A program made the position numbers and the translations under genes. DNA of 64,000 nucleotides, taken from contig NC_015589.1 in the NCBI RefSeq assembly GCF_000215085.1, forward strand, positions 1,302,001-1,366,000, written 5' to 3'. This document shows positions 47,239 to 55,487 of the stretch, piece after piece. The stretch comes from Desulforamulus ruminis DSM 2154. Its GTDB lineage: Bacteria > Bacillota > Desulfotomaculia > Desulfotomaculales > Desulfotomaculaceae. The notes beneath the pieces were generated by a model. The model had not been told where the DNA came from. It saw only the letters and a program-made list of their open reading frames with translations, and did not search any database. How positions within the stretch are numbered: the stretch's first letter is position 1; the number at the start of each line of letters is the position of its first letter.

Positions 47239-47362
47239 ATTTGTTAAACGATACTATGATATGGGTATTTACACCCAGGATAATGTCAAAACGTTTGTAA
47301 TCGCCAACAAGTTAACAGCAGAAGAATACGAACAAATAACAGGTGAGGCATACGCCAAGTAG
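47231..47362 (+). CDS. XkdX family small tail protein
   Basis: A 43-residue protein, too short for many gene callers. The sequence (YKFVKRYYDMGIYTQDNVKT, then FVIANKLTAEEYEQITGEAY) is a clear XkdX: aromatic Tyr-rich start, (Y/N)T-x-x-(D/E)-V-K, and the TAEEYEQITG end. In PBSX and relatives xkdX follows the fibre genes and precedes the lysis cassette (holin, amidase). Here nothing lysis-like follows. GTGCGAGAG lies just before the ATG as a weak ribosome site; translation is probably coupled to the preceding gene. Confidence 0.85.
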   Translation: MYKFVKRYYDMGIYTQDNVKTFVIANKLTAEEYEQITGEAYAK

Positions 47363-47384
47363 GTTATTTTTATGTCCCGATGAT

Positions 47385-47412
47385 GCCCCGGTAGTCAACC
47401 GACCACCGGGGC
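47385..47412 (+). terminator. Hairpin closing the tail cluster
   Basis: 12-bp stem with a single mismatch and AACC loop. The T-run is weak (CATTCTATATT), so it may be an mRNA end-protecting hairpin or imperfect terminator. Confidence 0.6.
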
Positions 47413-47581
47413 CATTCTATATTGACACACACAGGACGATCCTTTCTTGTTTTCTTGATTGCTTGAATTGAAATTTATTTTTCTGTGCTATTTCATTTTC
47501 AACTTTTTACTTCTACAGTTTCGAGCGTATTTTAAACAACATTCATGAAATTTTATAGGGGATGAATAGGCGTAGAATTCC

Positions 47582-47598
47582 CATTTACATCATTTTTT
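47582..47598. repeat. 17-bp direct repeat, right copy (possible att-like site)
   Basis: CATTTACATCATTTTTT, identical to 36018-36034. See left copy. Confidence 0.4.
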
Positions 47599-47699
47599 TG
47601 GATGAAACTCCCCAAAGCAAAAATATTTTCCTCCAATAAAGAACGAATCATCTTCAGATACTAAGATTGAAAGTATGGACTAATGAGGGAGGAAAATTT

Positions 47700-48089
47700 A
47701 TGTCTAACAGAACCAATTTCGGTGAACACACCATGGGTGCTTACCGTTTAAAAGACATGCACGACGCCCAATTTCCGGGCGGGGTGGTGGTGGACCCCAC
47801 ACCCATTACCGCCGGCGAGGAAGTGGTGGTCTTTTATAACGGTCTTCTGGCCCAAAGCGGAGCGGATCAGGTGTATCTGCACTGCGGCTTTGGGGATGCC
47901 CAAAATTGGAGAGCAGTTAAGGACGCCCGGATGGCCAAGACAGGATTTGGCTTTGTGAAAGTGCTGGAAATGCCGGATACCCATACCCAGTTCAACCTGT
48001 GCTTCCGTGACAGCGCCCAAAATTGGGACAACAACAACGGGATCAACTGGAGCTTCCAGGTTCACGACGGGACTATCAACGGCCATTAA
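47700..48089 (+). CDS. Stand-alone CBM25-like starch/glycogen-binding protein
   Basis: A 129-residue single-domain protein. The fold signature of carbohydrate-binding module family 25 is clear: EVVVFYNGLLAQSGADQVYL, then HCGFGDAQNW, MAKTGFGFVKVLEMPDTHTQ and the ligand loop NWDNNNGINWSFQVHDG. CBM25 binds alpha-1,4-glucan. It has no catalytic domain and no signal peptide, so an intracellular granule-binding role beside the nearby glucan-synthesis genes is likely. I use the ATG at 47700 behind GGGAGGAAAA. Monocistronic, with its own terminator. Confidence 0.85.
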   Translation: MSNRTNFGEHTMGAYRLKDMHDAQFPGGVVVDPTPITAGEEVVVFYNGLLAQSGADQVYLHCGFGDAQNWRAVKDARMAKTGFGFVKVLEMPDTHTQFNLCFRDSAQNWDNNNGINWSFQVHDGTINGH

Positions 48090-48096
48090 AAAGATA

Positions 48097-48146
48097 AAAA
48101 GATCCCTGCCGGGTCACTTTGCACCCCGGTAGGGATCTTTTTTTGT
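48097..48146 (+). terminator. Terminator after the CBM25 gene
   Basis: AAAAGATCCCTGCCGGG pairs with CCCGGTAGGGATCTTTT (one mismatch), loop of about 11 bases, long T tail. Confidence 0.9.
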
Positions 48147-48155
48147 ATTTAATTA

Positions 48156-48260
48156 AGAATAGAACATGGATTTAATGGATGACAAATTTGCGTAGATTTT
48201 AAATAAAGATTAAAAAATTCGTGAAAATCAGTGGAAATCCGTAAAATCCGTGTTCTATTA
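48156..48260. repeat. ACGGATTT-family palindromic repeat, copy C
   Basis: Left arm AAGAATAGAACATGGATTTA, degenerate inner units, right arm GGAAATCCGTAAAATCCGTG then TTCTATTA. More decayed in the left arm than the other copies. Confidence 0.8.
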
Positions 48261-48276
48261 TTTTTTTACAAAAGAA

Positions 48277-48322
48277 GGGCTGCTGCAAAACGAACCATTC
48301 TGTGTTCTTTTTGCAGCAGCCC
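48277..48322. other. Long hairpin following repeat copy C
   Basis: GGGCTGCTGCAAAA and TTTTGCAGCAGCCC are perfect complements (14 bp) around a loop containing CATTCTGTGTTC. Related loop sequence follows repeat copy B (near 24020), and related arm sequence (GGAGCTGCGCAAAAC) follows copy D (near 59949), so it seems to be part of a larger composite repeat. It could also act as a bidirectional terminator. Confidence 0.65.
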
Positions 48323-48393
48323 CTGCCGGAGTTTGAATTTTAAAACCGAACGGATATAATCAATGGGTTGTCCTTTTAATCTTGATAATTCAA

Positions 48394-48519
48394 TCACCGG
48401 ATATCATCGTAGGACATGACTAAAATTTTAGGAGTCTTTCTTTTTTCCTGCTCCTCCATACCGGTATTTTGTTCCACAGTTTCTTGGTTTTCGGATGGGA
48501 GAGAATCTTTTTTCAGCAT
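48394..48519 (-). CDS. Small hypothetical protein (41 residues)
   Basis: A short frame on the minus strand with a good GGAGGG six bases before its ATG. It is hydrophilic and acidic at first (LPSENQETVEQNTGMEEQEK) and ends KTPKILVMSYDDIR. The ribosome site and amino-acid balance suggest it is real, but no homologue is recognised. It stands alone between the repeat and glgA. Confidence 0.5.
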   Translation of the reverse strand: MLKKDSLPSENQETVEQNTGMEEQEKRKTPKILVMSYDDIR

Positions 48520-48594
48520 TAGTAGCCCTCCGTTCAATTTTTTCTAGTATTCCTGGCGAGGGAATCTTTATTCGCCTTTAAATCGGGAGCGGTA

Positions 48595-48634
48595 AACCGG
48601 ATCTCATTTTATAAATGATATCCGGTTCTTTTTC
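48595..48634 (+). terminator. Hairpin terminator upstream of glgA
   Basis: AACCGGAT..TCAT and ATGA.ATCCGGTT form a stem with an A/T loop, followed by CTTTTTC. It would stop plus-strand transcripts entering the glgA region. Confidence 0.7.
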
Positions 48635-48705
48635 AGTAATATTGAAGCTAAAAATGGTAAATACTAGCTTGGCGATGGAAAAGTTGCGTTTGGAGGGTGC
48701 GTGAA

Positions 48706-49935
48706 TTGAAGGTACTTGTTTTTTCTTGGGAGTATCCCCCCTTGAGTGTGGGGGGATTGGCTCAACATGTCTATGATCTTACCGCCGCCATGGCCAAACA
48801 GGGGGACGAACTGCATGTGATTACCCGGGGCAACCCGGACCTGCCGGAATACGAGAAGGTGCAGGGAGTGCATATTCACCGGGTTCACCCTTTCCGGGTG
48901 TCCTCAACGGATTTTGTAACCTGGGTAATGCAGTTGAACATGGCTATGATCGAGCGAGCCATCACGGTGATTGAAAAAATGACTCCGGTGGATGTGGTCC
49001 ATGCCCATGACTGGCTGGCCACTTATGCCGCCAAGGTATGCAAACATGCCTATCAACTGCCCTTAATTTCCACCATTCATGCCACCGAGTGGGGCCGGCA
49101 TAACGGGCTGCACAATGATGTACAGCGGCATATCAGCGATATTGAATGGTGGTTAACCTATGAATCCTGGCGGGTGATTTGCTGCAGCAACTATATGTAC
49201 GGGGAACTGCGGCATGTTTTCCAACTGCCCGAAGACAAAATCCGCATTATTCCCAACGGGGTTGATCCGGAGAATTTTAAACCCAAAGGGACAAAGAACA
49301 TTCGCCGGGAAAATTACGCTGCGCCCGGTGAAAAAATTGTTTATTACGTTGGCCGCCTGGTGCCGGAAAAGGGGGTACAGGTTTTATTGGAGGCGGTACC
49401 CAAGATTCTGCGCTACCACCCCAACACCAAGTTGGTGGTGGCCGGCAAGGGACCCTTTGAGGGGGAATTAAGGCAGCAGGCCGGACGGCTGGGCATCAGC
49501 AATAATGTTTATTTTACCGGATATGTCAATGACACTGCCCGCAACGATTTATACCGGTATGCGGACGTGGCGGTTTTCCCCAGCTTATACGAACCCTTCG
49601 GCATTGTGGCCCTGGAGGCCATGGCCGCGGGAACCCCGGTAGTTGTTTCCGATAACGGGGGCTTGGGGGAGATTGTTCATCACGGGGTAAACGGAATGAA
49701 GGCCTATACCGGAAATCCCAATTCCCTGGCGGACTGTATTCTGCACTGCTTAATGGACCCTGCGGCAGCCCGGGCAATGAAGGAAAGAGCCTCGGAAGAG
49801 GTGGTCACAAGATACAATTGGAGCCGTATCGCCGACGAAACCAGAAAGGTTTACCGGGAAGTCATTGAAGCCAATCGGAATGCAGTCTGGCAGAGAAGGC
49901 AGGACCCGTGTTTGCTGGGCAAGGTAAGCCATTGA
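48706..49935 (+). CDS. GT4-family glycogen-synthase-like glycosyltransferase
   Basis: A 409-residue GT-B retaining glycosyltransferase. The N-terminus (VLVFSWEYPPLSVGGLAQHV) has the donor/acceptor Gly-Gly loop of starch/glycogen synthases; VVHAHDWLATYAAKVCKH, the VYYVGRLVPEKGVQ-like switch (YYVGRLVPEKGVQVLLEA) and the E-x7-E motif EPFGIVALE complete it. Likely uses a nucleotide-glucose donor to extend alpha-1,4-glucan or make maltose 1-phosphate-type intermediates, as for actinobacterial GT4 GlgA/GlgM. I chose TTG 48706, nine bases from GGAGG; GTG 48697 touches the ribosome site. Neighbours support alpha-glucan metabolism. Confidence 0.82.
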   Translation: MKVLVFSWEYPPLSVGGLAQHVYDLTAAMAKQGDELHVITRGNPDLPEYEKVQGVHIHRVHPFRVSSTDFVTWVMQLNMAMIERAITVIEKMTPVDVVHAHDWLATYAAKVCKHAYQLPLISTIHATEWGRHNGLHNDVQRHISDIEWWLTYESWRVICCSNYMYGELRHVFQLPEDKIRIIPNGVDPENFKPKGTKNIRRENYAAPGEKIVYYVGRLVPEKGVQVLLEAVPKILRYHPNTKLVVAGKGPFEGELRQQAGRLGISNNVYFTGYVNDTARNDLYRYADVAVFPSLYEPFGIVALEAMAAGTPVVVSDNGGLGEIVHHGVNGMKAYTGNPNSLADCILHCLMDPAAARAMKERASEEVVTRYNWSRIADETRKVYREVIEANRNAVWQRRQDPCLLGKVSH

Positions 49936-50026
49936 AATGAACCAAGGTAAAATCCGTGGGGATCGATGAGCGATAGAACTCCCGGAAAAAGTTCATACTA
50001 AAAGAAGAACCAGCCGTGGAGGAGTG

Positions 50027-52510
50027 ATGGACGTGAAGGCAATTATCATGGCAGGGGGAGAAGGCACCCGGCTGCGGCCTCTGACCTGCGGGCTGCCCAA
50101 ACCCATGATGCCGGTGGTAAACAGGCCCATGATGGAACATATTGTGCATTTGTTGAAGAAGCACCAGATTACCGACATCGGCGTTACTTTGCAGTATCTT
50201 CCGGAGCATATCCGGGATTACTTCGGGAACGGATCGGAATTCGATGTTCATATGCGTTATTACCTGGAGGAGGTTCCCTTAGGCACTGCCGGCAGTGTGA
50301 AGAACGCCCAGGACTTTTTAGATGAAACCTTTGTGGTCATCAGCGGTGACGCCTTGACCGATCTGAATTTGACCCGGGCTATGGAATTTCACCGGCAAAA
50401 GGGAGCCATGGCCACCCTGGTCTTAACCCCGGTGGATTGTCCCCTGGAGTTCGGCGTGGTCATCACCGACCGGGAAGGACGGATCACACAGTTTTTGGAA
50501 AAGCCAGGTTGGGGAGAAGTATTCAGCGATACCGTCAATACAGGTATTTATATCCTGGAACCGGAGGTCCTGAATTACTTTGAGCCGGGTAAAAAATTTG
50601 ATTTCAGCAAGGATTTGTTTCCCCTTTTGTTAAGGGATAAACAGCCTCTTTTTGGCGTCAGCCTGTCGGGATATTGGTGCGACATCGGCAATTTGCAGCA
50701 GTATGTCCAGGCGCACCAGGACTGCCTAACGGGCCGGGTGGATGTAAGGATACCCGGCACCCAGGCCGCGCCGGGCATTTGGGTTGGCGAAAACACCCTG
50801 ATCGACGAAAGGGCAAAAATTAATGGTCCGGTCTTGATTGGCGATAACTGCCAAATTGGAGCGGAGGTGCTGCTGGATGCCTATTCCGTTATCGGAAAAG
50901 GCTGCCTCATCCAGGATCAGACCACCGTCAAGCGCAGTGTTTTGTGGGATAATGTGTATACCGGTTCCCGGTCCGCCGTCCGGGGGGCGGTGATTGGCAG
51001 CCGGGTAAAAATCCACGCCAATGTGTCCATCTACGAGGGCTCTGTGGTGGGCAGCGATTCCACCATCCGGGAAAGGGCGTTGCTAAAACCGGATGTAAAG
51101 CTGTGGCCCGGAAAAGTGGTAGGCATTGGCGCCACCGTAGAAAGCAGTATGGTATGGGGTACCGCCAAGGCCAAGAATTTATTTGGCATTGAGGGAATTA
51201 CGGGACTGACCAACCTGGACATTACGCCGGACTTTGCCTCTAAGATTGGAGCGGCCTGCGGGGCCAGCCTGGGCCTGGGGTCTAAAATTGGGATTTCCTG
51301 TGACAGTTTTGCCGCCTCCGGGATGATTAAAGAAGCCCTGGCCTGCGGTCTGCAGTCCGCCGGGGCGGAAGTTCTGGATTTCGGCAGCGGCATTACCCCC
51401 ATGCACCGCTTTGCCGTAAAGGCTTTTAACTGTCAGGGAGGAATTCATGTCCGGCTGTCTTCCCGTCACCGGGATAAAATCAATCTACTCTTTACCAATG
51501 GGCAGGGGGGTAATATTTCCCGGGATCAGGAGCGCAAGATTGAAAGCACCCTGGACCGGGAGGACGCCAGACGGGTGGAGGCCCGGCAGATTGTGCCTGT
51601 TACCAGGGTGAAGGGAGTGGCGGAGGCCTACATCTCCCATTTGATCGAAGATATCAATGTTGAAGCCCTCCGGGGCGCCCGTCCCCGTTTGAAAATGCTC
51701 TATAACCCGGCTAATCTGGATCCCTTTGTGGCCAGAACCATGGAAGCCCTGGGCATCGAAACAGAAAATTTAGAGAACCAGCAGAAGAGAACGGGTTATC
51801 AGGATTGGCAGTCCTACTGCACCGATTTGTCTGAATTGATCTCTTCAGTAAAGGGGAAGGGTTTTGCCGCCGGAGCGGTGCTGGACCCCAATGGAGATCA
51901 GTTAATCGTGGTGGACGACCAGGGCAATGTGATCGGTGAGGACCGCTTGACTGCGCTGCTGTCCCTGATCCTTTTAAAGGATCAGGCGGGCCCGGTGATT
52001 GTCCCGGTAACCGCTTCCAAAACCATTGATGAACTGGCCGGAAGGTATCGGGGCACCGTGGTGCGCACCAAGACTTCCCGGCAGGATTTTCTGGACAAGA
52101 TCCTGGCCCAGAACGCCCGGGAGGATGGACGGTTATCCAAATATCTAATGAATTTTGACGCCCTGGCCGCCCTTTTAAGAATTTTGGAGTACTGCGCCCG
52201 GGAAGGAATAACCCTGCAGCAGTTAATTGCCGAAATTCCCGATTTTTATATGGATAAAAAGGAGGTTCAAGTGCCCTGGGAAGCCAAGGGCAGGGTGATT
52301 CGCCGGCTGATCGAAGAACAGGGAGAGAAAATGGATCTGTTGGACGGAGTCAAGGTTTACCACCCGGAGGGCTGGGCTTTGGTCCTGCCGGACCCGGAGG
52401 AACCGGTCTGCCGCATTTTCAGTGAGGGGGCTTCCATGGAAGCCGCCGAGGAATTAACCACCTTTTATACTCATAAAATTCACGAAATAACAGGGGCCTA
52501 CGGAAGTTAG
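50027..52510 (+). CDS. Nucleotide-sugar pyrophosphorylase with beta-helix and degenerate phosphomutase domain
   Basis: An 827-residue fusion. Residues 1-235: nucleotidyltransferase ([39 protein letters not shown]-like, [11 protein letters not shown]), probably making GDP-mannose or NDP-glucose. About 250-370: left-handed beta-helix repeats. About 385-827: phosphoglucomutase/phosphomannomutase fold, but the catalytic motifs are altered: the phosphoserine TASHNP region reads RLSSRHRDK (about 476-484), the metal loop DPDGDR reads DPNGDQ (620-625), and the sugar-binding GExSGH region reads [10 protein letters not shown]. This part is probably not an active mutase. ATG 50027 behind GGAGG. Same strand and close to glgA. 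Confidence 0.82.
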   Translation: MDVKAIIMAGGEGTRLRPLTCGLPKPMMPVVNRPMMEHIVHLLKKHQITDIGVTLQYLPEHIRDYFGNGSEFDVHMRYYLEEVPLGTAGSVKNAQDFLDETFVVISGDALTDLNLTRAMEFHRQKGAMATLVLTPVDCPLEFGVVITDREGRITQFLEKPGWGEVFSDTVNTGIYILEPEVLNYFEPGKKFDFSKDLFPLLLRDKQPLFGVSLSGYWCDIGNLQQYVQAHQDCLTGRVDVRIPGTQAAPGIWVGENTLIDERAKINGPVLIGDNCQIGAEVLLDAYSVIGKGCLIQDQTTVKRSVLWDNVYTGSRSAVRGAVIGSRVKIHANVSIYEGSVVGSDSTIRERALLKPDVKLWPGKVVGIGATVESSMVWGTAKAKNLFGIEGITGLTNLDITPDFASKIGAACGASLGLGSKIGISCDSFAASGMIKEALACGLQSAGAEVLDFGSGITPMHRFAVKAFNCQGGIHVRLSSRHRDKINLLFTNGQGGNISRDQERKIESTLDREDARRVEARQIVPVTRVKGVAEAYISHLIEDINVEALRGARPRLKMLYNPANLDPFVARTMEALGIETENLENQQKRTGYQDWQSYCTDLSELISSVKGKGFAAGAVLDPNGDQLIVVDDQGNVIGEDRLTALLSLILLKDQAGPVIVPVTASKTIDELAGRYRGTVVRTKTSRQDFLDKILAQNAREDGRLSKYLMNFDALAALLRILEYCAREGITLQQLIAEIPDFYMDKKEVQVPWEAKGRVIRRLIEEQGEKMDLLDGVKVYHPEGWALVLPDPEEPVCRIFSEGASMEAAEELTTFYTHKIHEITGAYGS

Positions 52511-52606
52511 GCCCTTTTTTAAAATAAAGGGATGTGCAAAAAAGGAGATTTTTCCTTACTGTCGAAAGATGCATGTAAGTTAGCTAGAGAGGGGGTTTGT
52601 ATCTGG

Positions 52607-53809
52607 TTGAAAGAAATGTATCATGAAGATCCCTATCTGTTACAATTTAATTCCAATGTCACCGGAATCATCTCGGAAAAGGGCAGAGTGGGCGTTTTAA
52701 CGGAAAACACTGTCTTTTATCCCGAGGGAGGCGGGCAACCTGCGGACCGGGGCACCCTGGTCTGCGCCCGCCGGACCTATGAAGTAGTCCAGGTGGAACA
52801 AAGGCCCGAGGGGATTGTGCACTGGATTGCCGGGTTAGCGGGACCATCCAAAGGCACCCGTTTATTGATGACCGTGGATGCTGAAAGAAGACGGGACCAT
52901 ATGCAGCAGCACCATGGACAGCATATTCTCTCCGCGGTTTTAGAACAACAGTATGGCTGGGAGACCATCGGTTTTCATTTGGGAGAGGAAACCAACAGCA
53001 TTGATTTAACCGTAAGAGAGCTGCCCCTGGAAAGTATGCAGCAGGCGGAAGCGGAAGCCAATCGGATTGTACTGGAAAATCTACCTGTTCAGAGTGAATT
53101 TTACTCCCGGGAGCAGCTTCCACCGGAGTTGCTCCGGAAACTTCCGCCCAATCAGGAAGAAGTGCGGCTGGTGGTGATCCCCGGCGTGGATGAAAATGCC
53201 TGCTGCGGCACACACCCGCGCTTTACCGGAGAAGCAGGACCCATCAAGCTGCTTAAAACGGAAAGTGTCCGGGGTCATACACGGCTTTATTTTATCTGCG
53301 GGCTGAGGACGGTGCACTGGATGTGGCAGACAGCAAGGTCCTTAAAAGAGTTGGAAGAGACCGTGGGTGCTGTTGGAACAGAGGCTGTCACCCGGCTGCA
53401 GAAACGGGAGGCGGAGTTTAAAAAGCTGCAAAAAGAGCATAAAGAGTTATTGCCCTTTAAATACCAGGCCATAGCCCAGGGATTAAAAGAAAAGTCCTTT
53501 TCCATCCAAGGCACCTCTTTTCTAGTAGAGCTTTTTCCCCAGGCGGACATGGATTTCCTCCGCGGCTTGGCGGCGGCCTGGTGCCGGGAACCCAAACGGA
53601 CGGCGCTGCTGGCCGGGGGCGACGGTCCCTATGCGGTGGTATTTGGCTGTAGCCCCGAAGGGGTCCTTGCGGCAGATCAACTGGCGGAATTCCTATGGCC
53701 CCTTCTGCAGGGCCAAGGCGGCGGCAATGCCGGTATGGTTCAGGGCAGAGCCCGGGAGTGGCCTCAGGAGAAGATCATCAATCAAATGAAACAGCACTTT
53801 TCCCCATAG
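52607..53809 (+). CDS. Alanyl-tRNA editing protein (AlaX-L type with DHHA1 domain)
   Basis: A free-standing trans-editing factor that hydrolyses mischarged Ser- or Gly-tRNA(Ala). About 400 residues. The N-terminal beta-barrel (ENTVFYPEGGGQPADRGTL) leads to the editing domain with zinc ligands HHGQHILSAVLEQ (HxxxH) and CCGTHPRFTG (CxxxH). A coiled linker (RLQKREAEFKKLQKEHKELL) and a C-terminal DHHA1 domain ending GQGGGNAGMVQGRA follow, as in the C-Ala part of AlaRS. The start is uncertain: TTG 52607 is preferred for its N-terminal fit; in-frame codons upstream to 52532 lack family-like sequence. Confidence 0.85.
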   Translation: MKEMYHEDPYLLQFNSNVTGIISEKGRVGVLTENTVFYPEGGGQPADRGTLVCARRTYEVVQVEQRPEGIVHWIAGLAGPSKGTRLLMTVDAERRRDHMQQHHGQHILSAVLEQQYGWETIGFHLGEETNSIDLTVRELPLESMQQAEAEANRIVLENLPVQSEFYSREQLPPELLRKLPPNQEEVRLVVIPGVDENACCGTHPRFTGEAGPIKLLKTESVRGHTRLYFICGLRTVHWMWQTARSLKELEETVGAVGTEAVTRLQKREAEFKKLQKEHKELLPFKYQAIAQGLKEKSFSIQGTSFLVELFPQADMDFLRGLAAAWCREPKRTALLAGGDGPYAVVFGCSPEGVLAADQLAEFLWPLLQGQGGGNAGMVQGRAREWPQEKIINQMKQHFSP

Positions 53810-53813
53810 ACAT

Positions 53814-53859
53814 CACAGATGAAATAACGCCTCCCGTCGGAGGCGTTATTTCATCTGTG
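53814..53859. terminator. Bidirectional terminator between alaX-like gene and trmL
   Basis: A perfect 21-bp inverted repeat (arms 53814-53834 and 53839-53859) with a CGTC loop. The trmL stop codon lies inside the right arm. A/T-rich outer stem gives U-rich 3' ends in both directions, serving both converging transcripts. Confidence 0.9.
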
Positions 53860-54304
53860 GAAACTCCAGTTGTCTTAAGGCTTCATACAAAACAACCGCA
53901 GCGGAGTTGGAAAGATTTAGGGATCGTACGGACTCCAGCATGGGAATGCGCAGGCAGTACTCCGGGTTTTGGGCCAGCAAGGCCTTGGGGAGTCCGGCTG
54001 TCTCCTTACCAAAAACCAGAAAATCATCCTCTTGATATTCTACCTGGTGATAGGACTTGGCGGCCTTGGTGCTGAGATACCAGAAGCGGCCGTCGGGGTA
54101 TTGCCGCCTCAAAGCGGAAAAATCCTCGTGATAGTGTAAATCAAGCTGATGCCAGTAATCCAGACCGGCCCGCTTCAGGTAGCGGTCATCGGTTGAAAAT
54201 CCCAGGGGCTTAACTAAATGCAGGCTGGCTCCGGTTACGGAACAGGTTCGGGCGATATTCCCTGTGTTGGCAGGAATTTCGGGCTCTACTAAAACGATGT
54301 GCAT
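53846..54304 (-). CDS. trmL: tRNA (cytidine/uridine-2'-O-)-methyltransferase TrmL
   Basis: SPOUT-class enzyme that 2'-O-methylates the wobble base of tRNA-Leu species. At 152 residues it is the minimal catalytic domain. Start MHIVLVEPEIPANTGNIART is diagnostic; the trefoil-knot SAM site is FLVFGKETAGLPKALL and IPMLESVRSLNLSNSAAVVL. The ATG (complement 54302-54304) overlaps the nth stop as TAATG, so the two are translationally coupled. Confidence 0.94.
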   Translation of the reverse strand: MHIVLVEPEIPANTGNIARTCSVTGASLHLVKPLGFSTDDRYLKRAGLDYWHQLDLHYHEDFSALRRQYPDGRFWYLSTKAAKSYHQVEYQEDDFLVFGKETAGLPKALLAQNPEYCLRIPMLESVRSLNLSNSAAVVLYEALRQLEFPQMK

Positions 54305-54978
54305 TAGGAATTTCCCTCCCCAGATCTCTTTGCCGAAGGGCAAAGATCATTGACACAGCAGTCCGGACACTTTGGTTTACGGGCGTCGCAGACCCGTCTG
54401 CCGTGATAGATCAATTGGTGATGGGCCCTTTGCCACTGTTCCGGGGGAATTAAGGCGCAAAGGTCCAGCTCGGTTTGCTCCGGGCTTTTTCCCGAAGAGA
54501 GGCCCAGCCGGTGAGCCAACCGGTGAACATGGGTATCCACCGGAAAGGTGGCCTGTCCAAAGACCACGCCTAAAACAACATTGGCCGTTTTACGACCCAC
54601 TCCGGGCAAAAGCATTAAACTTTCCCGGTCCTGGGGAACCTCGCCGCCGTATTGTTCAACCAGAATGCGACTGGTCTCCACCAAATGCTTGCTTTTATTT
54701 CTAAAAAGGCCGCAGCCCTTGATGTCATTGGCTAACTGGTCCGCTGTCAAAAGGGCAAATTCCTGGGGTGTGCGATATTTTTTAAAGAGCTTTTCGGTAA
54801 TTTTATTCACCTGCTGATCGGTGCTTTGGGCGGACAAAATGACGGCCACCAGCAGTTCAAAGGGCGTGGAATAACTTAAAGCCGTGACTGCATCCGGGTA
54901 GGCTTCCTCCAGGCGGGAAAAGATCTGGCCGGCCCGGCGCACAGCAGCGGAAGAAGGCTGGGGGTTTTTACGCTTCAT
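54304..54978 (-). CDS. nth: Endonuclease III Nth
   Basis: DNA glycosylase/AP lyase removing oxidised pyrimidines. About 224 residues. The helix-hairpin-helix with catalytic Lys is LPGVGRKTANVVLG and the catalytic Asp lies in FPVDTHVHRLAHRLGL. The [4Fe-4S] cluster motif Cys-x6-Cys-x2-Cys-x5-Cys is complete (CDARKPKCPDC, then CVNDLC). The ATG at complement 54976-54978 gives MKRKNPQP; an ATG 18 bases earlier is an alternative. It overlaps the end of the CoA-binding gene by eleven bases. Confidence 0.95.
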   Translation of the reverse strand: MKRKNPQPSSAAVRRAGQIFSRLEEAYPDAVTALSYSTPFELLVAVILSAQSTDQQVNKITEKLFKKYRTPQEFALLTADQLANDIKGCGLFRNKSKHLVETSRILVEQYGGEVPQDRESLMLLPGVGRKTANVVLGVVFGQATFPVDTHVHRLAHRLGLSSGKSPEQTELDLCALIPPEQWQRAHHQLIYHGRRVCDARKPKCPDCCVNDLCPSAKRSGEGNS

Positions 54979-55390
54979 TTTGCAACAACCTTGCATGGTC
55001 CACTTTAATGCAGCGGTCCTGGATATAAGGGATGCCTGACTCCGCAGCTAGGCGGCCCGCCTCTTCATTGGCAATCCCCAACTGCAGCCAGATGGCCTTG
55101 GGTTTAAGGGGCAAAGCCTGCCGCACCACCTCCGGGGTATCCTCACTTTTGCGGAAGACATTGACCATATCCACCGGTTCCGGAATTTCCGCCAGGGTGG
55201 GATAGACTCTCTCTCCCAGCACTTCCTTGATGCGCGGATGAACGGGAATAATGCGATAGCCCTGTTCCTGGAGATACTGGGCTACTTTAAAGCTGTCCCG
55301 GTGAGGTTTATCGGACAGCCCCACAATGGCGATGGTACGGCATTGTTCTAATAACGCTTTGATGTTTTCTTCACTGGCAACAGGATACAT
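54968..55390 (-). CDS. CoA-binding (YccU-like) Rossmann domain protein
   Basis: A 140-residue single-domain CoA_binding family protein. It shows IAIVGLSDKPHRDSFKVAQY with the nucleotide loop, the GYRIIPVHPRIKEVLGERVY strand-loop and KAIWLQLGIANEEAGRLAAE. The family resembles the N-terminal CoA-binding domain of succinyl-CoA synthetase alpha; its function is not settled. The ATG (complement 55388-55390) is six bases from GGAGG. It heads a three-gene minus-strand operon with nth and trmL. Confidence 0.9.
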   Translation of the reverse strand: MYPVASEENIKALLEQCRTIAIVGLSDKPHRDSFKVAQYLQEQGYRIIPVHPRIKEVLGERVYPTLAEIPEPVDMVNVFRKSEDTPEVVRQALPLKPKAIWLQLGIANEEAGRLAAESGIPYIQDRCIKVDHARLLQNEA

Positions 55391-55487
55391 GGTTGGCCTC
55401 CTTATCTTCATAATCCTTATTGACCACGGATTTTCAATCGTGCTAAAGTTATAAAGCATGGCAAAATATTTCAACGGGGGTGGAAGC

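Larger units (their letters stand above)
47363..47699. other. Intergenic region at the right end of the tail cluster
   Basis: 337 bases without a gene. A strong hairpin (47385-47412: GCCCCGGTAGTC / GACCACCGGGGC, one mismatch) closes the tail transcript; the rest is A/T-rich. It contains the right copy of the 17-bp direct repeat (47582-47598). No holin, endolysin or integrase frame is present. The CBM25 gene's GGGAGG ribosome site is at the right edge. Confidence 0.7.

Noticed and set aside
53695-54075. 126-codon plus-strand frame overlapping the alaX end and trmL
   Set aside because: It crosses the bidirectional terminator and is antisense to trmL.
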